This document shows, piece after piece, positions 12,361 to 23,389 of a DNA stretch of 64,000 nucleotides (position 1 is the stretch's first letter; each line of letters begins with the position of its first letter). The translations under genes and the position numbers were made by a program. Location of the stretch: NCBI GenBank assembly GCA_037447655.1, contig JBBHKE010001671.1:230261-294260 (forward strand). The letters are read 5' to 3'. Origin of the DNA: Zygnema cylindricum. Its lineage: Eukaryota > Streptophyta > Zygnematophyceae > Zygnematales > Zygnemataceae. Below the pieces are notes generated by a model. The model saw only the letters and a list, made by a program, of their open reading frames with translations. It was not told the DNA's origin and searched no databases.

Positions 12361-12423
12361 AATTGTATGGTACAGTACATACTCCAATCGTATGGTACAC
12401 TACATACTCCAATCGTATGGTAC
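12361..12423. repeat. Tandem repeat, 25-bp unit x2.5
   Basis: Copies start aattgtatggtac / aatcgtatggtac at 12361, 12386 and 12411, with a truncated last copy. Each unit carries GTAC words. Confidence 0.8.
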
Positions 12424-12899
12424 TACCGTTGACATCCGTACTTAAACCAAATCGTCAAGGCAAACTAAAAAGTACTTAAGTATCTCAAATTAATGCGACG
12501 TCAACATAAATCGTGTAACCATACATGAAAGCGTATCGCACCAAGCGAATCAACATATAGCGCGCGCTCGATTTTTGATATTGTTTCCTAACACATAAGA
12601 CAACAAAAAGTCTTCGCTGAAGGATATTCTGTCACGCTCTTTAGGTACCTCGTTAAACTTAATGGTTTTCACGCGCTTGGAGTTTTCGTAGTGTCGAAGA
12701 GGACACCACGCACACACTGAGGCCTCTCTTCCATTAGGCGGTCCCAGCAAACCTAAGGAAACATCTGTAAGGACAAGTCTTCTGACATGGTCTTCGAGGA
12801 CGGGCCAGGAAATTTAGCAATATTATTCAGGCCTTTATTCCATTATGCGATCCCACTAAACATAAATAGAGTCTATTTGTAGTGCTTAATGGCATGGCA

Positions 12900-14055
12900 T
12901 GTTTTCCAAAGCCTATTTAAGCCATGGATTACTCTCGAAAGCACCACAGACATTTCCCAAAGTAGCTGTGTTTCTGACAACACATATTACTCCACAATGA
13001 AAAAAACCACTTTAAACTGCACGAATATGCAGTATTTCTTAGACACTATAACTTCCTAAAGTAACCGCCAAATCTACGAAGGCATCCAAAAGATATTAGC
13101 TGTAAAGTTTCCCAAAAACATTTGACAACTCAGCAAACTTACTAGGTAGACTCCTAACAGAATTCTACAAAAAGAACAGATTAGACTCAAACTTCACACA
13201 CATACAGTTTCTAGATCAAAAAATATATCCACAAAGTGTTACATTAAAATAACGACCTGAGTGATCACATTAACAAGTCAAAGTTGAAGAAAAACAGTCT
13301 GCCATGACTTTGATTAAGTTAGTTGTGATGATTAAAATCATCTAAGTCCTACATGTTATACCCAAATAGTTCACTATTGAATGTATGGGTGTATACCAAC
13401 CGTATTTTATCTACTAGCTACCTCAATTAAAGTAAGTATACCTGAATAATGTGATGTATGTCATAATGAAATAATCTACTCTAATAAACAAATTAACAAA
13501 AGGACAAACCACTGTTCAACCTAATATGTACACCGACGCGTCTACAATTCCGCGTCATAAGTAACAACTTGCTTATTCACTTAATGATTAGTCCATGCAG
13601 CAACCGGACATCACATACGTACGGCCCACTTGATAATACATCCTCAAAGATAATGTGAACCATCAAAATAGGGGCGGACGCCGTCCACCTTCGAAGTTGA
13701 ACAAAATCCATTCTTGAAAAGATATCGTACCATTCAAATACTGTCCGTACCGAAACGGTATCCTTTGCAATAAATGCGCTTGTCGCATTATGTTTTGTAC
13801 GGCCGTTGTACATTTTTCAAACTCTTCGAATGTTTCAAATCGGATCGCTTTGCGATACGCTGGTCATTTCAATTTGGCATCCGCGCCACTTAATTTCTAT
13901 TTCATATGTCCCAAAACAATATATCCATACGTTCACTCCCCCAATCCGCGAATCCATTCGAACCTCTACAGCAAATTAATTTAATAAAATACACACGAAA
14001 CGTCGCGTGCGCACAAAATGTGGCGTATGCACGAAACTAATTTTTAAAAACAACA
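12900..14055 (-). repeat. Family B copy 2, 3' LTR
   Basis: About 1.16 kb, TG...CA, homologous by eye to 5145-6266 and 8632-9742 but clearly diverged. It is followed by a purine-rich tract on the minus strand (14056-14070), which identifies it as the 3' LTR. Confidence 0.75.
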
Positions 14056-14266
14056 CTCCCCCAAAAATTTAATTTTGTGCATCCGAAATAAAATATGGAG
14101 CGTGTCAAGTGTAAAACGTCACATGTGCTTCCGTTGCGTTGGTATGATGCGTTGCTGCGTTGAGAAGCAAACTAATTTCACTGATCACCACTGCTCCAGG
14201 TGCGTTGCTATGCTGGGTTGCGACGCAAACAGCTTCCGCTGATTCACTAATGCTCTAGCTGCGTTG

Positions 14267-14855
14267 CTATTTCACCCGTTTAGACAATGTTTTTTCCAAT
14301 TGAAGGTGTCGGTTTTTTTTGTTTTTTTTTCCACCCCAAAAATGACTTTTCTTGTCTTTTGTGTGGTTGACTTCGGAGCTGGTTTCCTCTCCAACTGGTC
14401 TTCCTAAATCTTTATCTTCTTCTTGTTCTCTTACTACATTGTGGTCTGCTGATAGACATTGTACCTTTTCCATGGGTTGCCTCCCCATAACTTCTATAAA
14501 GTGTTATTTTTCTCACTAATTTTTGGTCTTTTTCCGTAGTTTTACCACTCTAACTTAGAGTTATTATCCTAAAATTTTCCATTTTCATTCCTTTGCTCTT
14601 CAATGACACTATTCTTTTTCTATAATCTTTTTTTGTTTTTTCATTTTGTGCCAATCCACCATTTTCTTTCTCATCATCCTGTTCCCTTACTCTAATTTTC
14701 TTCTCATCTTCTCTCATCGCTTCTCTTAGTTTTTTTTTCAATTCAGTAAGTTTTATATCTAAAGTATATTCTGCATCCAATTTAAAGTGGACTTCACTTC
14801 CTTTTTCTTCCCTTTCGTCAAGAATCTCATCCCCTTGTAAGTCAATACCACACAC
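14267..14855 (-). pseudogene. Charged ORFs of family B copy 2, unknown function
   Basis: Two frames, 14855-14550 (101 codons, KKLREAMREDEKKIRVREQD) and 14488-14267 (73 codons, ending in Lys/Arg-rich sequence), are very rich in charged residues. They occupy the same position as the 157-codon ORF of copy 1 (7278-7751). Stops separate the two frames, so the copy is likely broken. I do not recognise the protein; a coiled-coil-prone linker is the most that can be said. Confidence 0.4.
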
Positions 14856-14902
14856 TAATCTATCTTAAAAAAGTGTCACAAAAACCGAGTCTTTTTCAAG
14901 AC

Positions 14903-16141
14903 TATGACTCCTTCTTCCTCACTCCCCTCACTTCCCTCCTTCAACTCCATTGGAGTTGTAAAACTATTAGCTTTATCCATTTAAAATTTTTCAAGCATGT
15001 TCCATATTGCTTCTTTTTGAGTCAATCTTATAATTTTTCTTTTTCGGTCTCTCTCTACTTCAATTCCCAAAATATATTTTGCTTCCCCCATATCCTTCAT
15101 TTTAAATCTCCCCTTAAGATCGATTTTCAGTTTATTAATTTTTTCCATTGATTTACTTAAAACAAGCAAATCATCAACATAAATTGCAATAAATATAAAA
15201 CCTTCCTCATCTTCGAAAACATAGATTGAGTGATCTGAGCTGATCCGGATATATCCCAAACCGGTAATAAACTCATCAAGCTTCTTATTCCACTGTCGAG
15301 GCGCCTGTTTCAAACCATAAAGAGATTTAATCAGCCAGCATACCTTACTCTCCTCTCCTTCCTCCACAAACCCTTCGGGTTGTCGCATGAAGATCTCCTC
15401 TTCCAATTCTCCATGCAAAAAGGCTGTCTTGATGTCCATCTAGTGCACTTCCATGTCTTTCGCTGCTGCCAGGCTGAGAAGTATGCGGACGGAGGGAAAT
15501 CTGACCACTAGGGCAAAGGTTTCCTCGTTGTCAATTCCCTCCTTTTGTGTAAATCCCTTTGCCACTAGTCGGGCCTTGTAGCGCTCGATTGTGTTATATG
15601 GGTTCAGTTTTAATTTGAAAACTAACTTACAACCGATTAGTTTTCGGTTAGGTGGACAATCCACCAGCTCCCAAGTATCGGCAGTCATAATTGAGGCCAT
15701 CTCCTCATTGATGGCTGTCTTCCACCGATTTCTTTCTGGACAAGTCATCGCCTCTCCATAAGTGTAAGGTTCATCTTGATGAGATAGTTTAGTTACCTTG
15801 TTATTAACCTGTTTTTCTTGCAGTCTTTTGCTACTTCTCCTTCCCCCCTCAAAATATGAGGTCAGAATAGATGGTTCTTGTGGATTCTTTCGAACAAACT
15901 CGGCTTCTCTTCTATCCCTTGAATCCGAATCAATTTCCACCACGTCTTCCGCTTCGCTTAAAGTTCTCACTGGAGTTTCCACTGCCGATTTCTTTTCGGT
16001 CTGATTTGTACCTGCAAGAATGTCATCTTCTCTAAAACCTGGATAGTTAGGAAACTCAAAGTCATCGGAATTTTCTGACTCAAATCTGATTTTTACTGAC
16101 TTTGTATATTTGAAGGGATCCACAGACTTTCCTTCATCCAT
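14903..16141 (-). pseudogene. pol: Copia integrase C-end plus reverse transcriptase (A1)
   Basis: Frame 16141-15440 carries the integrase-to-RT linker and the RT start (KGFTQKEGIDNEETFALVVRF). It ends at a TAG in the codon for Gln of VHQMDIK. Frame 15439-14981 continues with FLHGELEEEIFMRQPEGF, SLYGLKQAPRQWNKKL and the catalytic YVDD box (IAIYVDDLLVLSK), and stops at a TAA directly after LEKF. The element ends shortly beyond, before RNase H. At least two nonsense codons make it inactive. Confidence 0.85.
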
Positions 16142-17420
16142 AACTACTAGATGTTTTACTAAGATTATATCTTCCCTTTTTAGATCATAAACTCTATATC
16201 CTTTAACATCCTCATCATATCCTAATAAGTATCCCGGTTTTCCTTTAGGATCTAGCTTCTAATTAGACCGATCTGTATCTAGACTGAATACTTGACTGCC
16301 GAAAACCTTTAAGTGAGGTATGTTTGGTTTCCGGCCTGTCCATCTCTCATAAGGTGTTTGAACTTTTATAGCTTAAGTAAGAACTATATTTTTTAGAAAA
16401 TTAGCATAGTTCATTGCTTTTGCCCAAAACCTTTTTCCTATTTTCTTAACTGACAACATATTCTAGCACTATCACTTAGTGTTCTATTTAACCGTTCAGC
16501 TACCCCGTTCTGTTCCGGGTTTTCTGGAACTGTCTTTTGGTGTTGGACCCCATCTTCCCTCAAAAAATCCTCAAACTGGTTAGAAGTATACTCTCCACCA
16601 TTGTCACTCCTTATTCTCTTGATTGGAGTTTCATGGAGTTTTTCGCTCCATGCTTTATATTGTCTAAAACAATCCTGAGCTTCTGACTTGTTTTTCAAAA
16701 AATACACTCGGGAATACCGAGACCAGTCATCGGTGATGGTCATCATAAATCTCTTCCCCTCGGTGAGGGCACTTTAGCTGGTCCCCAAATATTTGTGTGT
16801 ACTAGATCTAGTAATTTTTCTCCCTTATAGGTGGCTGTTTTAGGAAAGGGTAATCTGTGTGTTTTACCTTGAGCACATCCACTACAATCACTTATATTAT
16901 TATTCATACTGAACTTAATCCCTTCCACCACTCCCATCTTTTTCATCTCTCTTAACTTTTCTAGATTCACATGCCCAAGACTCTTATGCCTTATCATAAA
17001 ATCATGAACACCAGCATAATAAAGTTTCTTCTTTTCATTACTTAAAACCAGCCTAAACATCCCATGACTACCTTTCTCAACAATGAAATACACATCCTCC
17101 TCAAAACTAGCAGTAAAGACTCCTTCCCTAGTGCTAGTAAAAAAACCCTTATCATCTAATACGGATGTAGAGATGAGGTTTTTGTTCAGCTTCGCAATAA
17201 AAAATACATCAGAGAATGTTATTATGGATGTCTTTCCTTCTACTAACACTTTCAAATCTACCGATCCTACAAGAGTAGTGGTGACTATCCTCCCATCCCC
17301 GTACTCTATCTCTACGGTGGGAATATTTCTTATCTTAGTGAACAGGTGCCTATCCTTACACATGTGCATGGAGGCACTTGAATCTACAATCCAGCCTGCT
17401 CACATCAATCCACCGTAAGC
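16142..17420 (-). pseudogene. pol: Copia protease and integrase (A1)
   Basis: The protease region reads DSSAS in place of the DSGAS active site seen in the complete element, so the catalytic Gly is substituted. Frame 17369-16743 continues into the HHCC zinc-binding region of integrase (HKSLGHVNLEKL ... CSGCAQGKTHRLPFP). Frame 16746-16438 holds the catalytic core with ITDDWSRYSRVYFL, RSDNGGEYTSNQFE and PEQNGVAERLNRTL, that is D, D and E of the DDE triad. A further stop replaces Trp near 16260. Inactive. Confidence 0.85.
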
Positions 17421-18480
17421 ACATTTCTCCCTTCCTGGAATTTCGACCTCGTTTTCGCCTTCAACTCCTTATCTAAAAAGAGCTCATCGTCCTCGTCCTC
17501 GGATTCCGCCTCATGTACTTGTGTCACAAGTGCTTTTTTCATTCCTCTTGGGGTACCACCGTTCTGCCACTCCTTTAACCGAAGCTCGGTTAGCTTAGTG
17601 CATTGTGCCATATAGTGCCAAGGTTTCTTACAAAAATGACATAAACCTGTGGGAGCCCTTGGTCCGAACTCGTCAGTCTGATTTTTCTGCTCCCTCCCCC
17701 CATAATATCCGACCGGTTTCCGGGAATCCTTGTTCCTCCAATCGGTCGTAGTTGCCAAGGCTTGTCCACTCTTTCCTCCTCTTCAAATCTCAATCGTATT
17801 CTCCCGAACGAGAATCATCTCTACCACTGAGTTCCATATCCACGTTGTGTCCGGCAAGTCCTGCACACGGTTGACTATGTTCTCGAACTCATCGGGTAAC
17901 TTTATTAGTAAACAATTAACCTTTTTTTTTCACTAAAATCTTTTCCAGCACTCTCGAGCTCCATGAAGAGTGTAGCAAGCTCATTGCAAAAATCCAACAT
18001 TTCCCCCTTTGTATACATACTCCTTAACTTTCTGATCAGCCAACTGTTGTTGCTGAATCGTACCACTTCGGTACATCTCTATGAGAGCCATCCAAAGATC
18101 GGATGCCCTTTCTACCTGCAAATGAGAACATGCAAGTCCTTGAGTGAGATGGCGTAGGATGAAGTGCTTTGTTGCCATATTGTTCAAGTCCCAGGTTTCA
18201 ATATCATTCTCCTTTTTCCTCGGAATAAGTGACATGAATGTCGAACCAGTTGCTATTGGTGTGGTCACCTCCTTCTCCTTTCATTTGTCCACCACCTCTC
18301 CTTCTTTTTTTTCCTCCGTTGATGGTGGATCCTCTTTCCTAGTGAATCTGCTTCCTCCAAACCCTGGAGGAATGCCAAGACTTGATGGACGCCCCAACCG
18401 TCCACTCACTATCCCCCAAAACCTTTTTTCGCATAGAGCTCCTATCATCATACTTTCCTAGTATATGAAGCCAGTTCCAT
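17421..18480 (-). pseudogene. gag: Copia Gag (A1)
   Basis: The capsid region spans 18460-17981 and contains NDIETWDLNNMATKHFILRH, VERASDLWMALIEMYRSGT and LADQKVKEYVYKGG. The zinc knuckle lies in frame 17758-17405 as CHFCKKPWHYMAQC, where Trp replaces the usual Gly. The frame changes between capsid and nucleocapsid, so the gene is broken. It corresponds to 52741-53837 in the complete element. Confidence 0.8.
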
Positions 18481-18502
18481 TAAAGATTGGTACCCTAGAG
18501 AG

Positions 18503-18515
18503 TGGGCCCATAACC
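18503..18515 (-). other. Primer-binding site, half-tRNA iMet type (A1)
   Basis: The minus strand reads GGTTATGGGCCCA immediately after the 5' LTR, a 13-nt perfect complement of the initiator tRNA-Met anticodon arm. Confidence 0.85.
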
Positions 18516-19570
18516 TGAAACTCTGAGACCTCCATAAGTCCTCAGAGTGGACAACTTCCAAAAAGCCTCTAGGATAACCCTAACCCGTTTGTGTTTCAGC
18601 AAAAATAACTGCCACCCTGGCAGACAAAAACTCTGACCAAGTTCACCCCTGTGAAGAGAAGACTCCCCTGAGTCGATAACAAAAAGAATCTCTGAATTTG
18701 CTCCCCTGAGCAGTAAGTTATGGAGGGTCAAAGTTGACCTTTTGTACAGAAGCTCTCTGAAGAGAGGGTCCTATCTTCTAATTTTTCTAAGTCTTATCTC
18801 TCTCAAAGACTCTATCTACTGATGTACGGAGCCAATCAGATCACAGTTCCATACACAAAAGTACAACTGCGGGTGTACTTTATGTACGGACATTGTACGA
18901 CTTGGTCTAAATGTCGACACATGTCATATCCGGATTCGGTGCCGTAATCTCCAGAGATACCACGATCCAATGTAATTTCGCCACGTGACATCCGACGTGG
19001 AGATGACCACAAACCGCCGAAATCTTATTTCGCGATCTCGGGGCTAATTCTGGCCGTACGATTAAATTCACATTTAATCGTAGCCGTAATAAATACATGC
19101 GCGGTATTCGTTTCGCTAAAGAAATAAATTCGCGGCATTGATTTCTTATCTGTACCATAATCTGTACTTTTACATTACCGGATCTATGTATCCCGTAAAC
19201 AATTACAGTTAAATGAATTATCCTACGTGGAAAAGTTTAATTAAATATCAAACCATATAGTACGTAACACCAGGTCTAGGCTTAACGGCTAAGGCTACCA
19301 GCTACCAGCTGTTTGCCGGCCGGCAGGTACCATGATCAAATCCTATGGTCGGCACATACCTTTTAGTAAATAAAACCCCTAACTAATGTATATTTTTCGT
19401 AAACCTCTGGATAGCCTAGGTAGCCATGGCTATAGCTCCCTCTCCTATTTCTCAGTGACTGCGACAAGTTTGAGAGTTGGAGAAAGAAGTTAGAGGTAGA
19501 CTGCCTCGGCTTCTTTCTATACTTCTATTTAGACCTAGAAAATACTTAAAATGGAGCATTAATTTCTACA
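18516..19570 (-). repeat. Family A LTR (5' LTR of A1)
   Basis: 1,055 bp, starting tgaaactctgagacc and ending aatttctaca on the plus strand. It contains a GTAC cluster at about 18821-18900 and a decayed tRNA-like segment (taacggctaaggctacc ... gatcaaatcc) at about 19277-19345, both shared with other family A-type LTRs. Confidence 0.85.
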
Positions 19571-20290
19571 GTTGTCCCATCCATTTCTGAAATATCTTGT
19601 AAAACATGTATTTTTATAGGATAGACATACCAATACCCTAAAGGTATGTTCTAAATCATTAAAGTAAAAACAATTCTTAGGTCGATCTCTGAACTCACCA
19701 TTACTCTTAATTTTCTGAAATTGAGACTTAGATTCTTTCATATTTCTCTCACTTGATAAGACCTTTCTACTAGCCTCTTCATCTACAACAAATCTTCTTG
19801 CTAAAGTTAAGCTATAATCCTTTTTACCAATTAAAGTCAATCCATCTAATGCACTCTTACATTCTTTAGGTAGGCTTCTCATTAACTAGAGAGCTTGTTG
19901 AGCATATGTGAAGTTTCCTCCTTCCAAATCATTTTCTACAAATAATACTTGTAGGTCAATGCCAAATCATTTTCTACAAATAATACTTGTAGGTCAATAC
20001 AGTGTTTCTGCATACTACCTCCTACATACTTGTATTCATCTATTTTGGTTACTCTACTAAGCCAATGATACACATAAGTCTTTACATACGTACATTCTAA
20101 GCACTTCCATTTTTGAGTTGCACTTTTAAAACATTGGTATGATATTGCCAATTTATGAGTCAAGAAGTTCTTGATAATCCTTGACACTCATGATTTTTCT
20201 TTTTTCATCCATTTGATGTTTCGGCCAAAGTACCATCCACCACATCCATTAGCTCCATCATCTCGAAATAGCACTCCGCCACACATTTCT
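19571..20290 (-). pseudogene. gag: Copia Gag, family B copy 2
   Basis: Frames 20187-19936 (KCLECTYVKTYVYHWLSRVT, KHCIDLQVLFVEND) and 19882-19559 (MRSLPKECKSALDGLTLIG) reproduce the Gag of family B copy 1 in the same order. The knuckle is damaged: CFYFNDLEHTF lacks the second Cys and the Gly. A short local duplication of the VLFVEND region (about 19926-19998) breaks the frame. Confidence 0.75.
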
Positions 20291-20333
20291 AGTAGTGATA
20301 TTTAGGTCCATGGAATATTGGTAGCCATGGGTG

Positions 20334-20346
20334 TGGGCCAATAACC
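20334..20346 (-). other. Primer-binding site (family B copy 2)
   Basis: The minus strand reads GGTTATTGGCCCA beside the LTR, one mismatch from the 13-nt complement of the initiator tRNA-Met anticodon arm. Confidence 0.75.
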
Positions 20347-20998
20347 TGTTGCCCATAGCCTATTTCAGCCATGGATTGCTCTCAAAATCACTATAGACTA
20401 CCCTCAAAATAGTTGTGTTTCAAACAACACACATTACTCCAAAATAAACAAAACCACCTCAAACTACACCAATATGCACTGTAGCTTAGACATTATAACC
20501 TCCTAAAGTGACAACCAAATTAAGAAAGGTATCTAAAAGATATGAGCAGTTTCCTAAAAACATCTGACAACATACAAAACTATCTAGGTAGACTCCTCAT
20601 AGAATTCTATAGAAACATCAGATCAGATTGAAACTACACATACATAAAGTTTGTAAATCAAAGAAAATATCCACAAAGTGTCATTTCAAAATAACAACTA
20701 GAGTGATCACACTAACAGGTCAAAGTTGAAGAAAAACAATTATCCATGACTTTGATTAGCTTAGCTGTGATGGTAAAATTCATCTAAGTCCTACAAGTTA
20801 TACTCAGAGAGTTCACTACTGAATGTACAGAGGTATACCTACTGTACTTTATCTACCAACTACCTCTATTAAAGTAAGTATACCTGAATAATGTGAGGTA
20901 TGTCACAATGAAATAATCTACACTAATAAACTAATTAACAAAAGGACAAACCACTGTTCAACCAAATATTTACACCGACGCGTACACAAATCCATGTC
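20347..20998 (-). repeat. Family B copy 2, 5' LTR (outer end missing)
   Basis: Starts tgttgcccatagcc and follows the family B LTR for about 650 bp. Similarity then stops near 20998, where family D LTR sequence begins. The outer part of the LTR is therefore lost. Confidence 0.7.
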
Positions 20999-21002
20999 AT
21001 TT

Positions 21003-21311
21003 TTGATTTTGGAAAGCTTTAAGTCTCAATAAATTAGTGTGACAGCAAGAAGATAATAATCTAAAGCGTAAGGTTTATATGGACACACATTGTCCCTTGA
21101 GTACAGTAGAATTGTTTTGGAATGGAACCAACACCCACTTACGCGTGTCAAACAATGAATGGGAAAACATTGCTACAACGCAAACAAGACAACGAAGGTG
21201 GGATGCTGACATGATAAAGCAACTGCGATTATTTTGGATATGATCCGTACTGATAATGTAGCTGCGGTTATCTTGGATATGATTCGGTACAAGACAACGC
21301 AACCGCGGATG
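21003..21311 (+). repeat. Family D LTR fragment
   Basis: Begins ttgattttggaaagc and shares blocks with the family D 3' LTR at 24127 onward (gattttggaaa, ataagtgtgacgaacagg, gatatgatccg, caacgca). It is cut at 21311 by the family C LTR. It is probably the 5' LTR of the element whose 3' end is at 23260-24890. Confidence 0.55.
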
Positions 21312-22225
21312 TGAAACTCTGAGACCTCCATTGGCCCTCAGAGTATGCAGATCCAAAAGAAGCTAATCTAGATAGTGCCGACTCCAAGTTAATATAAACC
21401 CAAATGACTGACCCCTTGACAGTCACAATCCCAATATAGATTCACCCCTGTGAAATAACACTTTCTGTGTGGTCAGTTCCACCACAGAATGCAAAGTTAG
21501 AATATGAGATTTGGACACATTCACCCACTTTGACTTTCCCTTATAAATGCAGCCACCCTGGCAAAAAAAAACTCTGACCGACTACACCCCTATGTAGCCT
21601 GGACTCCCCTGAGTTCACAGCAAAAAGAATCACTGAAAATGGTCAAGTAAATTGATAGTTATGGCTGCCCAAAGTTTGCCATTTATATAGGGTGCTCTCT
21701 GGGAGAGGCAGCTGCCTACCCAAAATTTATCTAAGTCCTATTCCCTCTCTAAAACTCTATCTACTGAAGTACGGCACCAATCAAATTACTGTATCGTACA
21801 TAAAAGTACAGGTGCCGGTGTACTTTATGTACGGCCATTGTACGACATGGCCAAAATGTCGACACGTGTCATATCCGGATTTGTTCCCGTAATCTCCGGA
21901 GTTGCCGCAATCCAATGTAGTGTTACCACGTGTCACTTAATGTGGCGGTGATCGCAAACCGCCAAAATCGTACGCCGCGATCTCGGCATCCTTCGCGGCC
22001 GTCCGATCAAATTTGGATTTCAATCGTGGCCGTCATAAATACTTGCGCGGTATTCTTTCCGGCGTCAAACAAACCGCGCGGTATTTATTTCGTAATCGTA
22101 CCGTACGTCGTACTTTCCACAACTGTTTCTATGCAGTATGCATATAGTTCTAGTTAAATGAATTATTCTTATTGTAACTATTTAAATAAATATCATACCT
22201 CATAATATCTAATACAATTTAGACT

Positions 22226-22290
22226 ATCTGGATAAGACTACCGGCTATTGCGGGTGTGACAAGTGGCAGGTACCAGGATCAAATCCTGGA
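22226..22290 (+). other. tRNA-like segment inside family C LTR (antisense to element)
   Basis: The plus strand shows an A-box-like block (tctggataagactaccgg) followed by a T-arm-like hairpin at 22273-22289: ccagg, a 7-nt loop atcaaat, cctgg. The loop differs from the tRNA consensus TTCRANY at its first base. The D-arm side resembles plant tRNA-Arg (cctaatggataagg). No anticodon arm can be assigned, so this is a relic and not a functional tRNA gene. Confidence 0.45.
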
Positions 22291-22523
22291 CCTGGCAAAA
22301 CTATCTTTTAGAGAAAACCCCCTATAAAACAACTGTCTGTCTCCCTCTAGACAGCACAGGCAGCCATGGCTAACTCCTCCTTCAGTCTTCAGTGACTGCG
22401 ACAAGTGTGGGGACTTGAGGAGGAGTTAGAGGCAGGCTGTCAATATCTACTATTTTGCTTTTTATTTTGCAATCTCTAGACCTAGAAAATACTTGAATTC
22501 CAACACTCCCCTTATTTTCTAGT

Positions 22524-23258
22524 CTATTTTTCTTTCAACTCCCACAAACAAGTAAACAAACATCCCCTCCCCTTTTTCCTTTTCTTTTTCCTTTTTCCTT
22601 TTCCTTTCATAAAACTTAAGTATTTAACACAGTGCATTAAATGAACTGAAATGATAATTATATCACACATTTTATTTAACATCCCATTTTTCTTAAATTC
22701 AAGCAAAAATTTTATCCACTTCATCACTCTTTCATCCACACACAAACCGATTTCCCTCTTGCGATCCAAACAGCCAGCCCCATTTCCAATCTGCAACATA
22801 CACCTAGATGCTAACCCTTTTACAGGCACATCTTCGTCACACCAAGTAGTGATGTCAAATCCATCCACCCCCAAATATTCCCAAAAAACACTAGTCCCCA
22901 CTAAGTTCCTTATAAGATCTACATCTTTCGTACTCATATTTTTATCCATGATAGTTACCCTATTTTCTGAACTTCCCTCACTTTCTCCCATGGAATTCTT
23001 TCCACTATTAATTTCTAATTTAATTCCCAATAAATATTTCTTCTCCCCTAAACCTTTAATCAAATATTTCTCTTCTCCCCTATTCTTTGAAACCTCTTCG
23101 AGTTTCACTTCTCCCCTTTCCTCGGAATCCGTTGAAGTCTCCCTTTCCGACCAGTTTTCTGGTTCCCTATTATCTATAAAGTTATCTTGATTAATTTTAT
23201 CTTTCCCGTTTTCACTTATGGATCCTAGAATTGACTTTCTCATTTCTAAGTCATACAC
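22524..23258 (-). CDS. Condensed copia polyprotein ORF (integrase linker + RT end + RNase H), family C
   Basis: A single open frame of 244 codons. It starts with the integrase C-terminal signature VYDLEMRKSIL, runs through an acidic Glu/Lys linker, reaches GEKKYLLGIKLE (end of RT), and then a degraded RNase H core (FDITTWCDEDVPVKGLASRC). The intervening RT catalytic region is absent. The retained frame despite large deletions is odd. It could be a non-autonomous derivative or chance. No catalytic function is expected, because the YVDD box is missing. Confidence 0.5.
   Translation of the reverse strand: MYDLEMRKSILGSISENGKDKINQDNFIDNREPENWSERETSTDSEERGEVKLEEVSKNRGEEKYLIKGLGEKKYLLGIKLEINSGKNSMGESEGSSENRVTIMDKNMSTKDVDLIRNLVGTSVFWEYLGVDGFDITTWCDEDVPVKGLASRCMLQIGNGAGCLDRKREIGLCVDERVMKWIKFLLEFKKNGMLNKMCDIIIISVHLMHCVKYLSFMKGKGKRKKKRKKGRGCLFTCLWELKEK
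22556..22612. repeat. Pyrimidine tract
   Basis: A run of C and T with tccttttc units on the plus strand, purine-rich on the minus strand, in the tail of the family C internal region. Confidence 0.7.
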
Positions 23259-23389
23259 TCTACACTCCTCGACATCCTCAAGTACCTCCTCTCTCTTTAC
23301 TTCCCTTATACCTCCAAAAGCACACTGTTGCCTTCGTGCAATTACTGTGTGGTAATTACGTACAGACAGATAGTTGGAAGCTTAATATA

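Larger units (their letters stand above)
9743..12899. other. Unassigned sequence with short tandem repeats
   Basis: No protein family recognised. A small plus-strand frame starting at ATG 10010 (about 33 codons, MADQKEELALDAITAEET) is open but too short to support. A 138-codon frame at 11399-11815 shows no motif. Three local tandem repeats are listed separately. Confidence 0.5.
14900..19570 (-). mobile_element. Family A copia element A1, 3'-truncated, nested in family B copy 2
   Basis: A minus-strand element beginning with 5' LTR 18516-19570 and PBS 18503-18515, then gag, protease, integrase and RT down to about 14903. There it abuts family B sequence; RNase H and the 3' LTR are missing. It is closely related to the complete element at 51659-58104. 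The right junction with family B is clean (LTR end ...tttctaca, then gttgtcccatcc). Confidence 0.8.
12900..20998 (-). mobile_element. Family B copia-type element, copy 2, nested and truncated
   Basis: A minus-strand element: 5' LTR (20347-20998, outer end missing), PBS 20334-20346, Gag 20290-19571, then an inserted family A element (19570 to about 14900), charged ORFs 14855-14267, a GCGTTGCTA repeat, polypurine tract 14056-14070 and 3' LTR 12900-14055. The interrupted sequence resumes the order seen in copy 1: sequence right of the insertion begins gttgtcccatcc, which corresponds to about 7899 in copy 1. About 150 bp of family B sequence appears lost at the left junction. Confidence 0.7.
21312..23258 (-). 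mobile_element. Family C copia fragment (3' LTR plus condensed pol remnant)
   Basis: The minus-strand 3' LTR at 21312-22505 (1,194 bp, tgaaactctgagacc ... ttccaaca) is followed by a purine tract (22506-22522, minus strand ctagaaaataagggg) and by 22524-23258, an internally deleted polyprotein remnant. The 5' half and 5' LTR are missing. It is inserted in family D sequence. The LTR is related to family A and shares the GTAC cluster (21768-21845) and the tRNA-like segment. Confidence 0.7.

Noticed and set aside
22226-22290. Functional tRNA gene
   Set aside because: No acceptor stem or anticodon arm can be assigned and the T-loop has lost its first T; kept only as a tRNA-like relic.
22651-23190. 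179-codon plus-strand ORF, Ser/Pro/Phe-rich
   Set aside because: It is the antisense shadow of the charged family C polyprotein frame at 22524-23258.
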